DNA of 64,000 bases, taken from contig NZ_JAGGCS010000007.1 of the NCBI RefSeq assembly GCF_022884085.1, positions 216,921 to 280,920 on the forward strand, written 5' to 3'. Positions 41,581 to 50,248 of the stretch are shown piece by piece. Made by a program: the position numbers and the translations under genes. Under the pieces are notes generated by a model. The model was not told where the DNA came from and did no database searches. It saw nothing but the letters and a program-made list of their open reading frames with translations. This DNA comes from Paenirhizobium cremeum. Lineage in GTDB: Bacteria; Pseudomonadota; Alphaproteobacteria; Rhizobiales; Rhizobiaceae. How positions within the stretch are numbered: position 1 is the first letter of the stretch; each line of letters begins with the position of its first letter.

Positions 41581-43179
41581 TCAGGCGGCGCCCGGTCGAT
41601 TGATCGTCAGGAAGTGGCGGACGACAGGTTTGTCGGGTCCGACATGGTAGGCCAGAACCTTTCCCTGGAGGTCGGCATCGGCATTCGAAACCCGCTTGTG
41701 CTGGCGAAGATGCTCGGCCCAGGATTCGACCATGAACCATTCGACGACCTTTTCCGGGTCGGCGGCGTCTTCGGTGACACCCCATCCATAGGCACCATCG
41801 CGGCGACGTTCGTGCGAAAGTTGATCGATGGCACGCAGGAAGGCGCTGCGGTGATGTTTCTCGACCCTGTATTCGATCAGGATCAGGACCGGACCACGGT
41901 CATGTGCAACGGGTTCGGCGACGAGCGGTTCGGGCCAATGGTTCGACGGCACCATGTCGGCATCGCCAGCGGGAAGCTTGATGCTGTGCATAATGATACC
42001 TGCGACAATCAGGCCAGCGGCGCCGATGAGCAAGGTCGAACGGATGCCGACAGCCTCGCCGACCGCACCCCAACCGAGGCTTCCGGCGGTCATCGCACCG
42101 TTGAAGACGGTCAGGTAGACGGCAAGACCGCGACCACGCACCCAGTTCGGGAGCACCGCCTGCGCTGCGCCGTTCAGTGTCGTCAGCGCGGTGATCCAGG
42201 CAGCCCCGAGAAAGAGAAGAGCGATGATCGCGACGATCTTCGGCGGGGCAAGCGACAGGACCCCCATGACGGCTGCGGTGATCAGGGCCGCGCCAAGCAG
42301 AAGGCCGTCGGAACTCAGGCGTTCACGCAGTCTCGGCATGACCAGCGCACCACCGATCGCGCCGGCGCCAACTGCCCCAAGCAAAATGCCGTAGAAGCTG
42401 GCATCGCCGCCCAGAAGCTGTCTTGCAACAAGCGGAAGGAGCGCCCAGACGGCACTGGCGAAAGCGAAGAAAATCGCCGCACGCAGCAGGACGACATGCA
42501 AGGGGCGGCTCGAGCGGGTGTAACGAAGTCCTGCCCGGAAGGCGCCGAAGAAGTTTTCCTGAAGCGCATCGTTGCCGCTCTTTGCACGTGGCCACCAGAC
42601 CAGAGCCGCAATGACGACGATATAGCTCGCAACGTCAACCCCATAGGTGATCCCCGCTCCGAAGGCGGCAAGAAGCAGACCACCGGCGGCAGGCCCGATG
42701 GAACGGGCGATATTGATGCCGAGCGAGTTGAGAGCGACCGCGCTCTTGACGTCCTCTCGCTTCACCAATTCGGGAACGATCGCCTGCCAGGTCGGCCCCA
42801 TCAGGGCGGCGCCAATGCCGCCGAGGAAAGTCAGGCCGATCAGCGCGCTGACCGAAAGCATACCCATCTGGGACAGAGCCATCAGCGAAATGCTCACAAA
42901 GGCCAGAAGAAGCTGGACTGCGATCAGGAATTTGCGACGGTCGAGAATGTCAGTCAGTACGCCCGCCGGGATGGCGAGCAGGAAGATCGGCAACGTTCCG
43001 GCTGCCTGGATCATGGCGACTGCGGCAGGCGATGCGGAGAGATCGGTCATCAGCCATGAACTGGCGACGTCGCGCATGAAACTGCCGGTGTTGCCGAGGA
43101 CGGTGGCAGTCCAGAGAACCGCGAAGACGGGCTGCGCAAGGGGAGCGAATGTGCCTCCGGATGTTTTTGCGGCGCTCAT
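41581..43179 (-). CDS. MFS transporter (EntS/MFS_3 family) with C-terminal ABM-like extension
   Basis: A 532-residue exporter. Residues about 10-410 hold 10-12 helices with the MFS_3 pattern (FAVLWTATVLGNTGSFMRDVASSWLMT, IPAGVLTDILDRRKFLI, GPTWQAIVPELV). The last about 110 residues are soluble and resemble an antibiotic-biosynthesis-monooxygenase-like ferredoxin fold (VLILIEYRVEKHHRSAFLRAI, EWFMVESWAEHLRQHKRV), a known arrangement in this family. The start at 43179 overlaps the DoxX stop by 4 bp; the frame extending to 43362 is read-in. Probable role: export of a toxic or signalling small molecule. Confidence 0.88.
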   Translation of the reverse strand: MSAAKTSGGTFAPLAQPVFAVLWTATVLGNTGSFMRDVASSWLMTDLSASPAAVAMIQAAGTLPIFLLAIPAGVLTDILDRRKFLIAVQLLLAFVSISLMALSQMGMLSVSALIGLTFLGGIGAALMGPTWQAIVPELVKREDVKSAVALNSLGINIARSIGPAAGGLLLAAFGAGITYGVDVASYIVVIAALVWWPRAKSGNDALQENFFGAFRAGLRYTRSSRPLHVVLLRAAIFFAFASAVWALLPLVARQLLGGDASFYGILLGAVGAGAIGGALVMPRLRERLSSDGLLLGAALITAAVMGVLSLAPPKIVAIIALLFLGAAWITALTTLNGAAQAVLPNWVRGRGLAVYLTVFNGAMTAGSLGWGAVGEAVGIRSTLLIGAAGLIVAGIIMHSIKLPAGDADMVPSNHWPEPLVAEPVAHDRGPVLILIEYRVEKHHRSAFLRAIDQLSHERRRDGAYGWGVTEDAADPEKVVEWFMVESWAEHLRQHKRVSNADADLQGKVLAYHVGPDKPVVRHFLTINRPGAA

Positions 43180-43619
43180 TTTCCTTCTCCCCTGGTAAGA
43201 TCGAACGCTGCGACGAAGACGAACGCGCCTGCGAGGCCGAGGTGCTCGAAGAAGGCATTGGTCGCCATCATGCGGTCCATCCCTGGAGCCATTTCCCAGA
43301 AGCGCAGCGCAATGAAGGTGGCCATCAGAGTGAAACCGGCCAGCGCCAGGGCCCCGGTCCAACGGAAGAAACCGGAGACCACCAATGCCGACGCCGTCAG
43401 TTCGAACACGATGACGGCGACCGCGAAGAACGCGGCCGGATGGAGACCGAAGTGATCCATTTCGGCCAGGGCCCCGTTGAAATCGAAGATCTTGGTCAGC
43501 GGACCCTGGATATAGGCGGCGCAGAGCGCCAATAGCGCGATGGTGCGCGTCGCAGGCGCGGCGGTGACGCGGGCGAGCGAGCTGCCCTTGCGTGTTGCGG
43601 CTGGAGAATGATCGGTCAT
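43176..43619 (-). CDS. DoxX-like inner-membrane protein
   Basis: A 147-residue protein with four hydrophobic helices (IALLALCAAYIQGPLTKIFDF, FFAVAVIVFELTASALVVSG, GALALAGFTLMATFIALRFWEM and a last helix near the C-terminus), as in the DoxX/DoxD family of quinone-linked or redox-stress membrane proteins. AGAGGAG lies 6 nt before the ATG at 43619. First gene of a two-gene operon with the MFS exporter (ATGA overlap), headed by the 23-bp dyad at 43729-43751. Confidence 0.8.
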   Translation of the reverse strand: MTDHSPAATRKGSSLARVTAAPATRTIALLALCAAYIQGPLTKIFDFNGALAEMDHFGLHPAAFFAVAVIVFELTASALVVSGFFRWTGALALAGFTLMATFIALRFWEMAPGMDRMMATNAFFEHLGLAGAFVFVAAFDLTRGEGK

Positions 43620-43728
43620 GTCTGCTCCTCTTGGGTTTGGCCGGTCGAGCCGAGCGGCGCTGTATTGGGCTGATGGAGCGATATTGGCCGGAGAGATTGC
43701 CGCCAACAATTGCATTAAAAATTCAGAT

Positions 43729-43751
43729 TTAATTGCGATTTTCGCAATTAA
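43729..43751. promoter_or_regulatory. TTAATTGCGA-N3-TCGCAATTAA dyad upstream of doxX-MFS
   Basis: Perfect 10-bp inverted repeat with 3-bp spacer, 110 nt upstream of the DoxX start codon. Related AATTGC-type elements occur before the isochorismatase-like gene and before the divergent VOC/LysR pair, suggesting one shared regulator. Confidence 0.6.
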
Positions 43752-43823
43752 TGCCAAATGGGCAAACACTGCCTGCCCATTGGCACTGATAGAGGAGCGG
43801 AGCTATCGCATATGAACGCGAGG

Positions 43824-43945
43824 CCCCCACCCCTCCCCACAAGGGGAGAGCCTAACCCACCCTATCCGCCGAAACCCAATGAGGCGGAGCGGTTGGCGCA
43901 AATTTCCCCTTGGGAGGGAGATGGCCGGCAGGCCGGAAGGGGGGC
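43824..43945. repeat. Rhizobial palindromic intergenic repeat (RPE/RIME-like)
   Basis: The non-coding stretch opens with CCCCCACCCCTCCCCACAAG and closes with mirror-related TTCCCCTTGGGAGGGAGAT, GGCCGGCAGGCCGG and GGGGGG. C-rich and G-rich ends of this kind, able to pair into a long imperfect hairpin, are characteristic of the intergenic palindromic repeats dispersed through Rhizobiaceae genomes. It lies just past the 3' end of the amidohydrolase gene. Exact ends are approximate. Confidence 0.6.
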
Positions 43946-43981
43946 TAGCGTCTTAGACGATAGCCCTTTGATGTCCCAGCC

Positions 43982-45964
43982 TCACACGGCCCAGCAGGAG
44001 CAGCCGAGTGCACCGAAGAAACCCTTGAGGTCAGCGATCGGAAGCTTCGACGTCCATGCCGATGCGTGATCGTGTCCATGCACACCGCAATCGCTGGCGC
44101 AGCCGCAGGTGGAGATGGCGGTACGGCGCAGCGAACGGGCACCCGCGCCCTCCGGTTCGCCCCAGGCAGCGTAACCGCCGAACTTGCGGACGGGCGACCA
44201 GTCCGGCATCGCCGGTGGAATGGAGGTTTCGTCGAGCGTCTTGAAGTCTCCGGCACCATAGACGATCTTGCCGCCGACCATGGTCAGTTCCGAGACGATG
44301 AAGGAGATTTCGTCTTCGGCGCAGGAGAAGAAGTCCTTGTCCGGCACGACGAGGTCGGCGAACTGACCCTTTTCAATGCGGCCCTTTTTTCCCTCCTCGT
44401 TGGAGAACCATGTGACCTTCTCGGTCCACATCCTGAGCGCCGTCTCGCGGTCGAGGCAGTTGGCGCGCGGATAAAGCTGCATGCCGCCGACTGTCTTGCC
44501 TGTCACCATCCACGAAAGCGATACCCACGGATTGTAGGAGGCGACGCGGGTGGCGTCGGTCCCGGCCGAGACATTCACGCCCTTGTCGAGCATCTTCCTG
44601 ATCGGCGGTGTCGCTTCCGCAACGCCATGGCCGTAGCGCTCGACGAAGTACTCGCCCTGATAGGCCATGCGATGCTGGGTCGCGATGCCGCCGCCGAGAG
44701 CTGCAATGCGGTCGATAGAGCGCTCCGAAATGGTTTCGGCATGATCGAAGAACCAGTTCAGTCCCTCGAGCGGAATATCCCTGTTGACCTTTTCGAAGAC
44801 ATCGAGCGCCCGGGAAATCGTTTCGTCATAGGTCGCGTGCAGGCGCCAGGGCCAGCGGTTTTCCGCCAGAATGCGCACCACGGCTTCCAGTTCGCCCTCC
44901 ATTTCCGGCGGCATGTCCGGGCGCGGCTGACGGAAATCCTCGAAATCGGCGGCGGAAAAGACCAGCATCTCGCCGGCCCCGTTATGACGGAAGTAGTCGT
45001 TGCCCTGCTTGTATTTGACCGACTGCGTCCAGTTGAGGAAGTCTTCCTTCTCCTGCTTAGGCTTCTGGGTGAAGAGGTTGTAAGCCAGCCGAACGGTCAT
45101 CTGGTTCTCATCTGACAGCTTCTGGATGACCTCGTAGTCGTCTGGATAATTCTGGAAGCCGCCGCCCGCGTCGATCACGCCGGTCACGCCAAGCCGGTTC
45201 AACTCGCGCATGAAGTGGCGGGTCGAGTTGACCTGGTAGTCGAGCGGCAGCTTCGGCCCCTTGGCAAGCGTCGAATAGAGAATGCCGGCATTCGGCTTGG
45301 CCAGCAGCAGCCCCGTCGGATTACCGTTCGCATCGCGGGCGATTTCGCCGCCGGGAGGGTTGGGCGTATCCTTCGTATACCCCACTGCGCGCAGGGCGGC
45401 ACCGTTCAGCAGTGCGCGGTCGTAAAGATGCAGCAGGAAAACAGGGGTGTCGGGCGCCACGGCATTGATTTCCTCGATGGTCGGAAGACGCTTTTCGACG
45501 AATTGATGCTCGGTGAAACCGCCCACGACCCGGACCCATTGCGGTGCCGGCGTGATCGCCACCTGACGCTTCAGCATGTCCATGGCATCGGCAAGCGAGC
45601 GTACGCCGTCCCAGCGCAGTTCCATGTTGAAGTTCAGGCCGCCACGCACGACGTGGGTGTGGTTGTCGATCAGGCCGGGCAATACCCGCTTACCCTTGAG
45701 ATCGATGATCTTCGTGCCCGGTCCGGCAAGCGCCATGACCGCGCTATCCGACCCAACCTCCAGAAAAAGCCCATCCTTGATTGCGACTGCCGTCGCGTTC
45801 GGATTGGTCCGGTCAAGCGTGGTGAAGCGACCGTTATGGAGAATGAGGTCGGGATGCATATCGTCTACTCCGGGTTGTTCGGGATCGGCGGCATTGGCCG
45901 TGGAAAAGAGGCTCGAAAACGCGAGACCTGACGCCGCTCCAAGAAAGGTCCGACGTGTCGTCAT
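43982..45964 (-). CDS. Tat-exported amidohydrolase (YtcJ-like)
   Basis: A 660-residue periplasmic metal-dependent hydrolase. It has a twin-arginine leader (TTRRTFLGAASGLAFSSLF), the amidohydrolase barrel entry motif GLIDNHTHVVRGG (HxH), a later His pair (RLHATYDE, FDHAETI) and the catalytic Asp in VSAGTDATRVA. The YtcJ/amidohydrolase-3 group is long and of unknown substrate. The C-terminal 50 residues are Cys/His-rich (CGCASDCGVHGHDHA) and end in a hydrophobic tail. CAGGAG is 9 nt before the ATG at 45964; the open frame to 46372 is read-in from the hydrolase gene. Confidence 0.88.
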   Translation of the reverse strand: MTTRRTFLGAASGLAFSSLFSTANAADPEQPGVDDMHPDLILHNGRFTTLDRTNPNATAVAIKDGLFLEVGSDSAVMALAGPGTKIIDLKGKRVLPGLIDNHTHVVRGGLNFNMELRWDGVRSLADAMDMLKRQVAITPAPQWVRVVGGFTEHQFVEKRLPTIEEINAVAPDTPVFLLHLYDRALLNGAALRAVGYTKDTPNPPGGEIARDANGNPTGLLLAKPNAGILYSTLAKGPKLPLDYQVNSTRHFMRELNRLGVTGVIDAGGGFQNYPDDYEVIQKLSDENQMTVRLAYNLFTQKPKQEKEDFLNWTQSVKYKQGNDYFRHNGAGEMLVFSAADFEDFRQPRPDMPPEMEGELEAVVRILAENRWPWRLHATYDETISRALDVFEKVNRDIPLEGLNWFFDHAETISERSIDRIAALGGGIATQHRMAYQGEYFVERYGHGVAEATPPIRKMLDKGVNVSAGTDATRVASYNPWVSLSWMVTGKTVGGMQLYPRANCLDRETALRMWTEKVTWFSNEEGKKGRIEKGQFADLVVPDKDFFSCAEDEISFIVSELTMVGGKIVYGAGDFKTLDETSIPPAMPDWSPVRKFGGYAAWGEPEGAGARSLRRTAISTCGCASDCGVHGHDHASAWTSKLPIADLKGFFGALGCSCWAV

Positions 45965-46092
45965 TGGCAAGACTCCTGTAGATAGCTTTGAATGCGACGA
46001 GTTCAGGCCGACGTTACCGCTTAGACGACCCAACACCGCTGTTGTCCACGAAAGACCGGAGCCGCGACGACGATCGCGGCCCCGGGATACCC

Positions 46093-47073
46093 TCAGGACT
46101 GGATGAATTCCAACAGATCTGCATTGAGGACATCTGCATTGACCGTGAGCATGCCGTGCGAGAAGCCCGGATAGGTCTTCAGCGTGCCGTTCTTCAGGAG
46201 CTTGACCGACTTGTGTGCCGAAGCAGCGATCGGCACGATCTGGTCGTCTTCGCCATGCAGAACCAGCGTCGGCACGCCGATGGCCTTCAGATCGTCCGTC
46301 TGGTCCGTTTCCGAAAAGGCCTTGATGCCATCGTAATGGGCCTTTGCACCGCCCATCATGCCCTGCCGCCACCAGTTCTGGATCACGCCTTCATGCACCG
46401 TCGCACCGTCGCGATTGAAGCCGTAGAAGGGACCGGCCGGAACGTCGCGGAAGAACTGCGCACGATTGGCGGCCAGCGCAGAGCGGAAGCCGTCGAAGAC
46501 TTCCATCGGCAGACCTTCCGGATTCGAGGCCGTCTTCAGCATGATCGGCGGAACGGCGGAAACGAGTACCGCCTTGGCAACGCGGCCCGACGGCTCGCCG
46601 TGCTTCGCGACATAACGGGCAACTTCGCCGCCGCCTGTCGAATGTCCGATGTGGACCGCGTTCTTCAGATCCAGCGCTTCCACAACCGCGAAGGCATCGG
46701 CTGCGTAATGGTCCATGTCATGACCTTCGGAGACCTGCGCAGAGCGGCCGTGTCCACGGCGGTCATGAGCAACGACGCGATAGCCCTTCGACAGGAAGAA
46801 CAGCATTTGCGCGTCCCAGTCATCGGAAGACAAAGGCCAGCCATGGTGGAACACGATCGGCTGGGCATCCTTCGGACCCCAATCCTTGTAGAAGATGTCA
46901 ACGCCGTCCTGGGTGGTTACATATGCCATGATCTTGTTTCCTTCGTGTGAGGGTGTGGCGGAAGCAGCATTCGCTGCGAAACCGAAAGCGGGTGAAATTG
47001 CGACGGTCGCTGCAGCAGCACCCGTCGTCAGCAGCACGTTGCGGCGCGTCATGGAAGTGAAGCTCGAGGTCAT
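46093..47073 (-). CDS. Tat-leader alpha/beta hydrolase, paralogue of the gene at 20332
   Basis: A 326-residue esterase/haloperoxidase-type hydrolase with leader MTRRNVLLTTGAAAA, oxyanion segment HHGWPLSSDDWD, nucleophile GHSTGGG, acid in HGEDDQIVP and His in FSHGM. It is strikingly similar to the plus-strand protein at 20332-21318 along its whole mature length (for example [17 protein letters not shown] and [19 protein letters not shown] are shared). An internal ATG at 46929 (MAYVTTQDGV) with AAGGAA upstream marks a possible leaderless form. Co-oriented with XapX, whose stop lies 2 nt upstream. Confidence 0.9.
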   Translation of the reverse strand: MTSSFTSMTRRNVLLTTGAAAATVAISPAFGFAANAASATPSHEGNKIMAYVTTQDGVDIFYKDWGPKDAQPIVFHHGWPLSSDDWDAQMLFFLSKGYRVVAHDRRGHGRSAQVSEGHDMDHYAADAFAVVEALDLKNAVHIGHSTGGGEVARYVAKHGEPSGRVAKAVLVSAVPPIMLKTASNPEGLPMEVFDGFRSALAANRAQFFRDVPAGPFYGFNRDGATVHEGVIQNWWRQGMMGGAKAHYDGIKAFSETDQTDDLKAIGVPTLVLHGEDDQIVPIAASAHKSVKLLKNGTLKTYPGFSHGMLTVNADVLNADLLEFIQS

Positions 47074-47074
47074 G

Positions 47075-47362
47075 TCAGCCTCGCTTTTCACGTTGTTCGT
47101 CTGCTCCAAGAGCGACGGCAAGATTTTCACGGCCTTTTGGCAAATGACCGAACATGTGCGGCTTGATCTGATGAATCCAAGAAATTGCAGCAGGCTCTTT
47201 TGCCCAGAGCGATCTTGCCAGAGGAATGATCTGTTCACCAACCAGGATGCCGAGGAGCCCGACGAGCGCGATGACCGGCGGGGCGGGCGAGCGAACATTG
47301 AGAAGGCTGTAAATGATGCCGACGAGCAGGCCTGCACCGAGAGACAGAAGATAAATTTTCAT
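47075..47362 (-). CDS. XapX (DUF1427) domain small membrane protein
   Basis: A 95-residue protein with two hydrophobic helices (IYLLSLGAGLLVGIIYSLLNV and PVIALVGLLGILVGEQIIPLA), the full XapX/DUF1427 signature, plus a 40-residue soluble tail. Function of the family is unknown. GGAG lies 9 nt upstream of the ATG. Its start codon is only 22 nt from the terminator at 47385-47419, leaving no room for a promoter between, so expression depends on read-through or on a promoter inside the hairpin region. Confidence 0.82.
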   Translation of the reverse strand: MKIYLLSLGAGLLVGIIYSLLNVRSPAPPVIALVGLLGILVGEQIIPLARSLWAKEPAAISWIHQIKPHMFGHLPKGRENLAVALGADEQREKRG

Positions 47363-47384
47363 GGGATGTTCTCCACGAAGTGAG

Positions 47385-47419
47385 AAAAAGGCCGCTTCGA
47401 CGGGGTCCTCGAAGCGGCC
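47385..47419 (-). terminator. Strong rho-independent terminator/attenuator (minus strand)
   Basis: Perfect 11-bp stem GGCCGCTTCGA / TCGAAGCGGCC with an 8-nt loop, followed on the minus strand by TTTTTC. Located 11 nt past the stop of the isochorismatase-like gene and directly before the XapX ribosome-binding site. Confidence 0.85.
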
Positions 47420-47430
47420 CGCCAGGATCG

Positions 47431-48120
47431 TTATTTCGCGGGGTTCGGGCCGATGCGCTTGCCATGCTTGACGCGTTCTTCAGCGCCGTGAACCATGGTG
47501 TAGGCGTAATCGATACCCATGCCGTAGGCACCGGAGTGTTCCTTAACGAGCGTGGTGACCGCGTCGTAGGTTTCCTTGCGAGCCCAGTCGCGCTGCCACT
47601 CGAGCAGGACTTGCTGCCAGGTGACGGGGATCACCCCTGCCTGCACCATCCGGTCCATGGCGTATTTGTGCGCGTCGGCGGAAGTGCCGCCGGAAGCATC
47701 GGCGACCATGTAGATTTCAAAATCAGGGCGATCATGCAGCGCCGAAAGCGCGAAGGTCGTATTGCAGACTTCTGTCCAGAGACCGGAGACAACAATCTTC
47801 TTGCGGCCCTGGGCGGCGTTCTTGTCGAGCGCATCGCGAACGTTCTGGTCGTCCCAGGAATTCATCGAGGAGCGCTCGAGAATATCGTTCTCCGGGTAGA
47901 CCGCAAGCAGTTCGGGGAAAGTGTTGCCCGAGAAGCTCTTGGTTTCGACCGTGGTGATCGTGGTCGGGATGTTGAAAATTTTCGCTGCCTTGGCAAGCCC
48001 GACAACGTTGTTCTTCAACGTCTGACGGTCGATCGACTGCACGCCGAAAGCCATCTGCGGCTGCTGGTCGATGAAGATGAGCTGGCTGTTTGCGGGGGTA
48101 AGAACTTCGAGCTTGGACAT
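47431..48120 (-). CDS. Isochorismatase-family cysteine hydrolase (YcaC-like)
   Basis: A 229-residue cysteine hydrolase of the YcaC group: Asp in LIFIDQQPQMAFGVQ, Lys in the KKIVVSGLWTEVC strand and the nucleophile Cys at its end (about residue 117). It would hydrolyse an amide or related bond; YcaC itself has no firm substrate. AGAGGA lies 7 nt before the ATG at 48120. It is followed by a strong terminator and preceded by a 416-bp regulatory stretch with AATTGC motifs. Confidence 0.9.
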   Translation of the reverse strand: MSKLEVLTPANSQLIFIDQQPQMAFGVQSIDRQTLKNNVVGLAKAAKIFNIPTTITTVETKSFSGNTFPELLAVYPENDILERSSMNSWDDQNVRDALDKNAAQGRKKIVVSGLWTEVCNTTFALSALHDRPDFEIYMVADASGGTSADAHKYAMDRMVQAGVIPVTWQQVLLEWQRDWARKETYDAVTTLVKEHSGAYGMGIDYAYTMVHGAEERVKHGKRIGPNPAK

Positions 48121-48536
48121 GGTCTTTCCTCTTTGGTTGTCTGAACCGCGTGTTGCGGTGTGAAAATGGGCAGCAGCTATCGATCGGACGACGCGGTGGC
48201 GCCGTCTTTCCGAAATCCTTGAAGTGTTGCCGGTTTCGTTTGGAAGCCGTTCACTTGTTGTCTTGGCTGCTGAATAGAAATCTAACGCAGCAGACCCATG
48301 CACGGAATTGCAATATTAATTGCGAATGAATTGCGAAAACCGCAACGATCTTCACATGGCGCCGGATGTCCGTATCGTTTATGGCAAGCGCCCATCGCTG
48401 GCCGAACACGGAGATTTCTGGCGCGAACCGGCTAAGCGGTCTTGTTGATTAGTCAGGTTCATGGAATGAAATGCAGGTAAATTCTGCATGGCAATGCAAA
48501 AGGCCGCATGCGCGTCGCAAATGCAATCCGCTACAT
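48121..48536. other. Regulatory stretch without a gene
   Basis: 416 bp between the isochorismatase-like gene and the 3' end of the AraC gene. It contains the AATTGC-rich cluster at 48306-48345 and is AT-richer than its surroundings. Frames crossing it are unconvincing, being extensions of neighbouring genes. It should hold the promoter of the minus-strand hydrolase operon and any terminator of the AraC gene, though no clear hairpin was seen. Confidence 0.5.
48306..48345. promoter_or_regulatory. AATTGC-type motif cluster
   Basis: Contains AATTGCAAT (48306-48314), TTAATTGCG (48316-48324) and TTGCG-N5-CGCAA (48331-48345, perfect dyad), i.e. several copies of the half-site that forms the dyads at 43729 and 51252. 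It lies about 190-225 bp upstream of the isochorismatase-like start codon. Confidence 0.5.
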
Positions 48537-49448
48537 TCAGGCGTTGCGCCGCCAGATGCCGGGCGTGGTCCCGACGAGGTTCACGAACACGCGCGTGAAG
48601 TGGCTCTGATCGGAAAATCCGCAGGAGATGGCAATTTCGGAAATTGCGACATCCGTCTCCAGCAGGAGCGTCCGCGCTCTGGCAATCCGCTCCCGCAACA
48701 GCCATTGATAAGGGGTCATTCCCGTCGTTTCGCGGAAGGCGTGGATGAAATAGCCACGCGAAAGGTTACAGGCCCGGGCGAGTTCCGCAATCGATACGTT
48801 GCCGTGAAGATTGTCGAGAATAATCGACTTGGCGACATTCTCCTGGGCACGGGACAGTTTTCGCGCTCGAGTCCCGGAAGCGGCGGTCCGATGACCGTAC
48901 TTCTGGATCACATGGGTGCCGATCGCCGTCGTCAGTTGATCGACAAACAGTCTGCTCGCCTGCTCGGGATTTTCGAGTGCCGGTATCAGGGCGCGTGCGA
49001 GATTGGCGAGAACCGGATCAGGATGACCCGTTATGGTGTTGAGCACGGACACCGCCCGCAGATCGGCTTCCTCGGCGATCGTCGCAAGCGCGGCAGGAGA
49101 AATCTCGAAGAGAAGAAAGTCGAAGGCATTCCGGAGATCAGCTTTGTATCTCTCGTCCAGGCTCCGGATGTATACCGAGTCCTGTTCGAAGACATGTGTC
49201 GTCGCGTGGTGCTCGTGGAAGATCCGCCGGGTATGGCCAGGAAGCGTGGAGACGCCAATGACAAATCCGCGATTGCTGGCTTCTGTGGATACCTGCTGAG
49301 ACAAGCCTTCCCGCACCCCCTTGCGAAGCACAGTCAGGCCGGCACCGCGAAGTGTCTGGTTCGTGGACAGCTTTTCGAGCGAACAACCGAAGCTGTCGGT
49401 CGATGCGTCAGCAGGTTTTTCAAAGGGAGTGGTGGATTTCCTCATCAA
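48537..49448 (-). CDS. AraC-family transcriptional regulator
   Basis: A 303-residue regulator with an N-terminal sensing domain (about 60-190: LPGHTRRIFHEHHATTHVFEQDSVYIR) and a complete C-terminal double HTH (VSIAELARACNLSRGYFIHAFRETTGMTPYQWL, then ISEIAISCGFSDQSHFTRVFVNLVGTTPG pattern). It faces the truncated AraC-like gene at 49592 across a 143-bp divergent promoter. Targets may include the hydrolase genes downstream. A similar sensing domain in both neighbours suggests duplication. Confidence 0.9.
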   Translation of the reverse strand: MMRKSTTPFEKPADASTDSFGCSLEKLSTNQTLRGAGLTVLRKGVREGLSQQVSTEASNRGFVIGVSTLPGHTRRIFHEHHATTHVFEQDSVYIRSLDERYKADLRNAFDFLLFEISPAALATIAEEADLRAVSVLNTITGHPDPVLANLARALIPALENPEQASRLFVDQLTTAIGTHVIQKYGHRTAASGTRARKLSRAQENVAKSIILDNLHGNVSIAELARACNLSRGYFIHAFRETTGMTPYQWLLRERIARARTLLLETDVAISEIAISCGFSDQSHFTRVFVNLVGTTPGIWRRNA

Positions 49449-49591
49449 ACACGCTACCTTCCGTTCGATAAAAACCAGCAGGCGGGTCTCTTCCGTTACG
49501 ATGCGGGAAAGACGAGGACTTTAACTATCCCAATATGACCGGACGCGCCACAACGGTGGATTGAACGGTATCTTTACAACCACGGCCCGAC

Positions 49592-50194
49592 ATGTCTCTT
49601 CGGCATCATTGGCCATCCCGATACGAGTTTATTGTGGCTACAGCATCGGCGGTCGCCGACAAGATGGGCGAATGGTTCAGGGTGGGCGACGCGCCAACGC
49701 TCGTCGTCAGGCCGCTCCGGGAAGCCGAGATGACGATGATCCACGTCTGTCGCGAGTATCCCCTTCCAGGTCCATCGGTCGTCATCCCGGCAGAGGATGC
49801 GTTTCTCCTCGTGCTCTACCTGAGGGACACCGAGCATTCCGACATTTTCCAAGACAGGCCGCCGGCCCCCTTCAGGATCTATCCTAAAGGATCGATATGT
49901 CTCATCAATCTTGCGGCAGGCGCTGCGATTTCCGTTCGCGGACGGTTTGAAGCGCTCGCGATCCATCTGCCACGCAAGCATCTGGCCGAGCTGGCCGAAC
50001 AGACCGAAGCGCCGTCGGTCGACGATCTCGCGGTTTGTCGCGGCAGGGATGATCCGACGGTTCGCGACATCGGCGCGGCACTCCTTCCCTTGATCGGCCA
50101 GCGTGATGTGGACCGATCGCTGGTCGCCCATATCGCCCTCGCGCTCAATGCACACATCGTCCATTGCTACGGTCGTACGCGCAGGACGCACTAA
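49592..50194 (+). pseudogene. AraC-like regulator lacking its DNA-binding domain
   Basis: A 200-codon frame encoding only the N-terminal cupin-like domain of an AraC-family regulator. The last residues RDVDRSLVAHIALALNAHIVHCYG match the helix that in relatives, including the intact neighbour (VDQLTTAIGTHVIQKYG), links to the HTH region. Ten residues later the protein ends (RTRRTH stop) and no HTH coding sequence is found in any frame downstream, where the VOC gene ends from the other strand. It is either a truncated pseudogene or a free sensing domain that could modulate the intact AraC. Confidence 0.7.
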
Positions 50195-50248
50195 AGCGCC
50201 GCGTACCCAAGGGTCGCGGCGCCTTCGGTTTCAATCCCTGGCCTCGTC

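Noticed and set aside
41614..43059. 481-codon plus-strand frame opposite the MFS gene
   Set aside because: Antisense shadow of a well-supported transporter; composition highly charged, no family signature.
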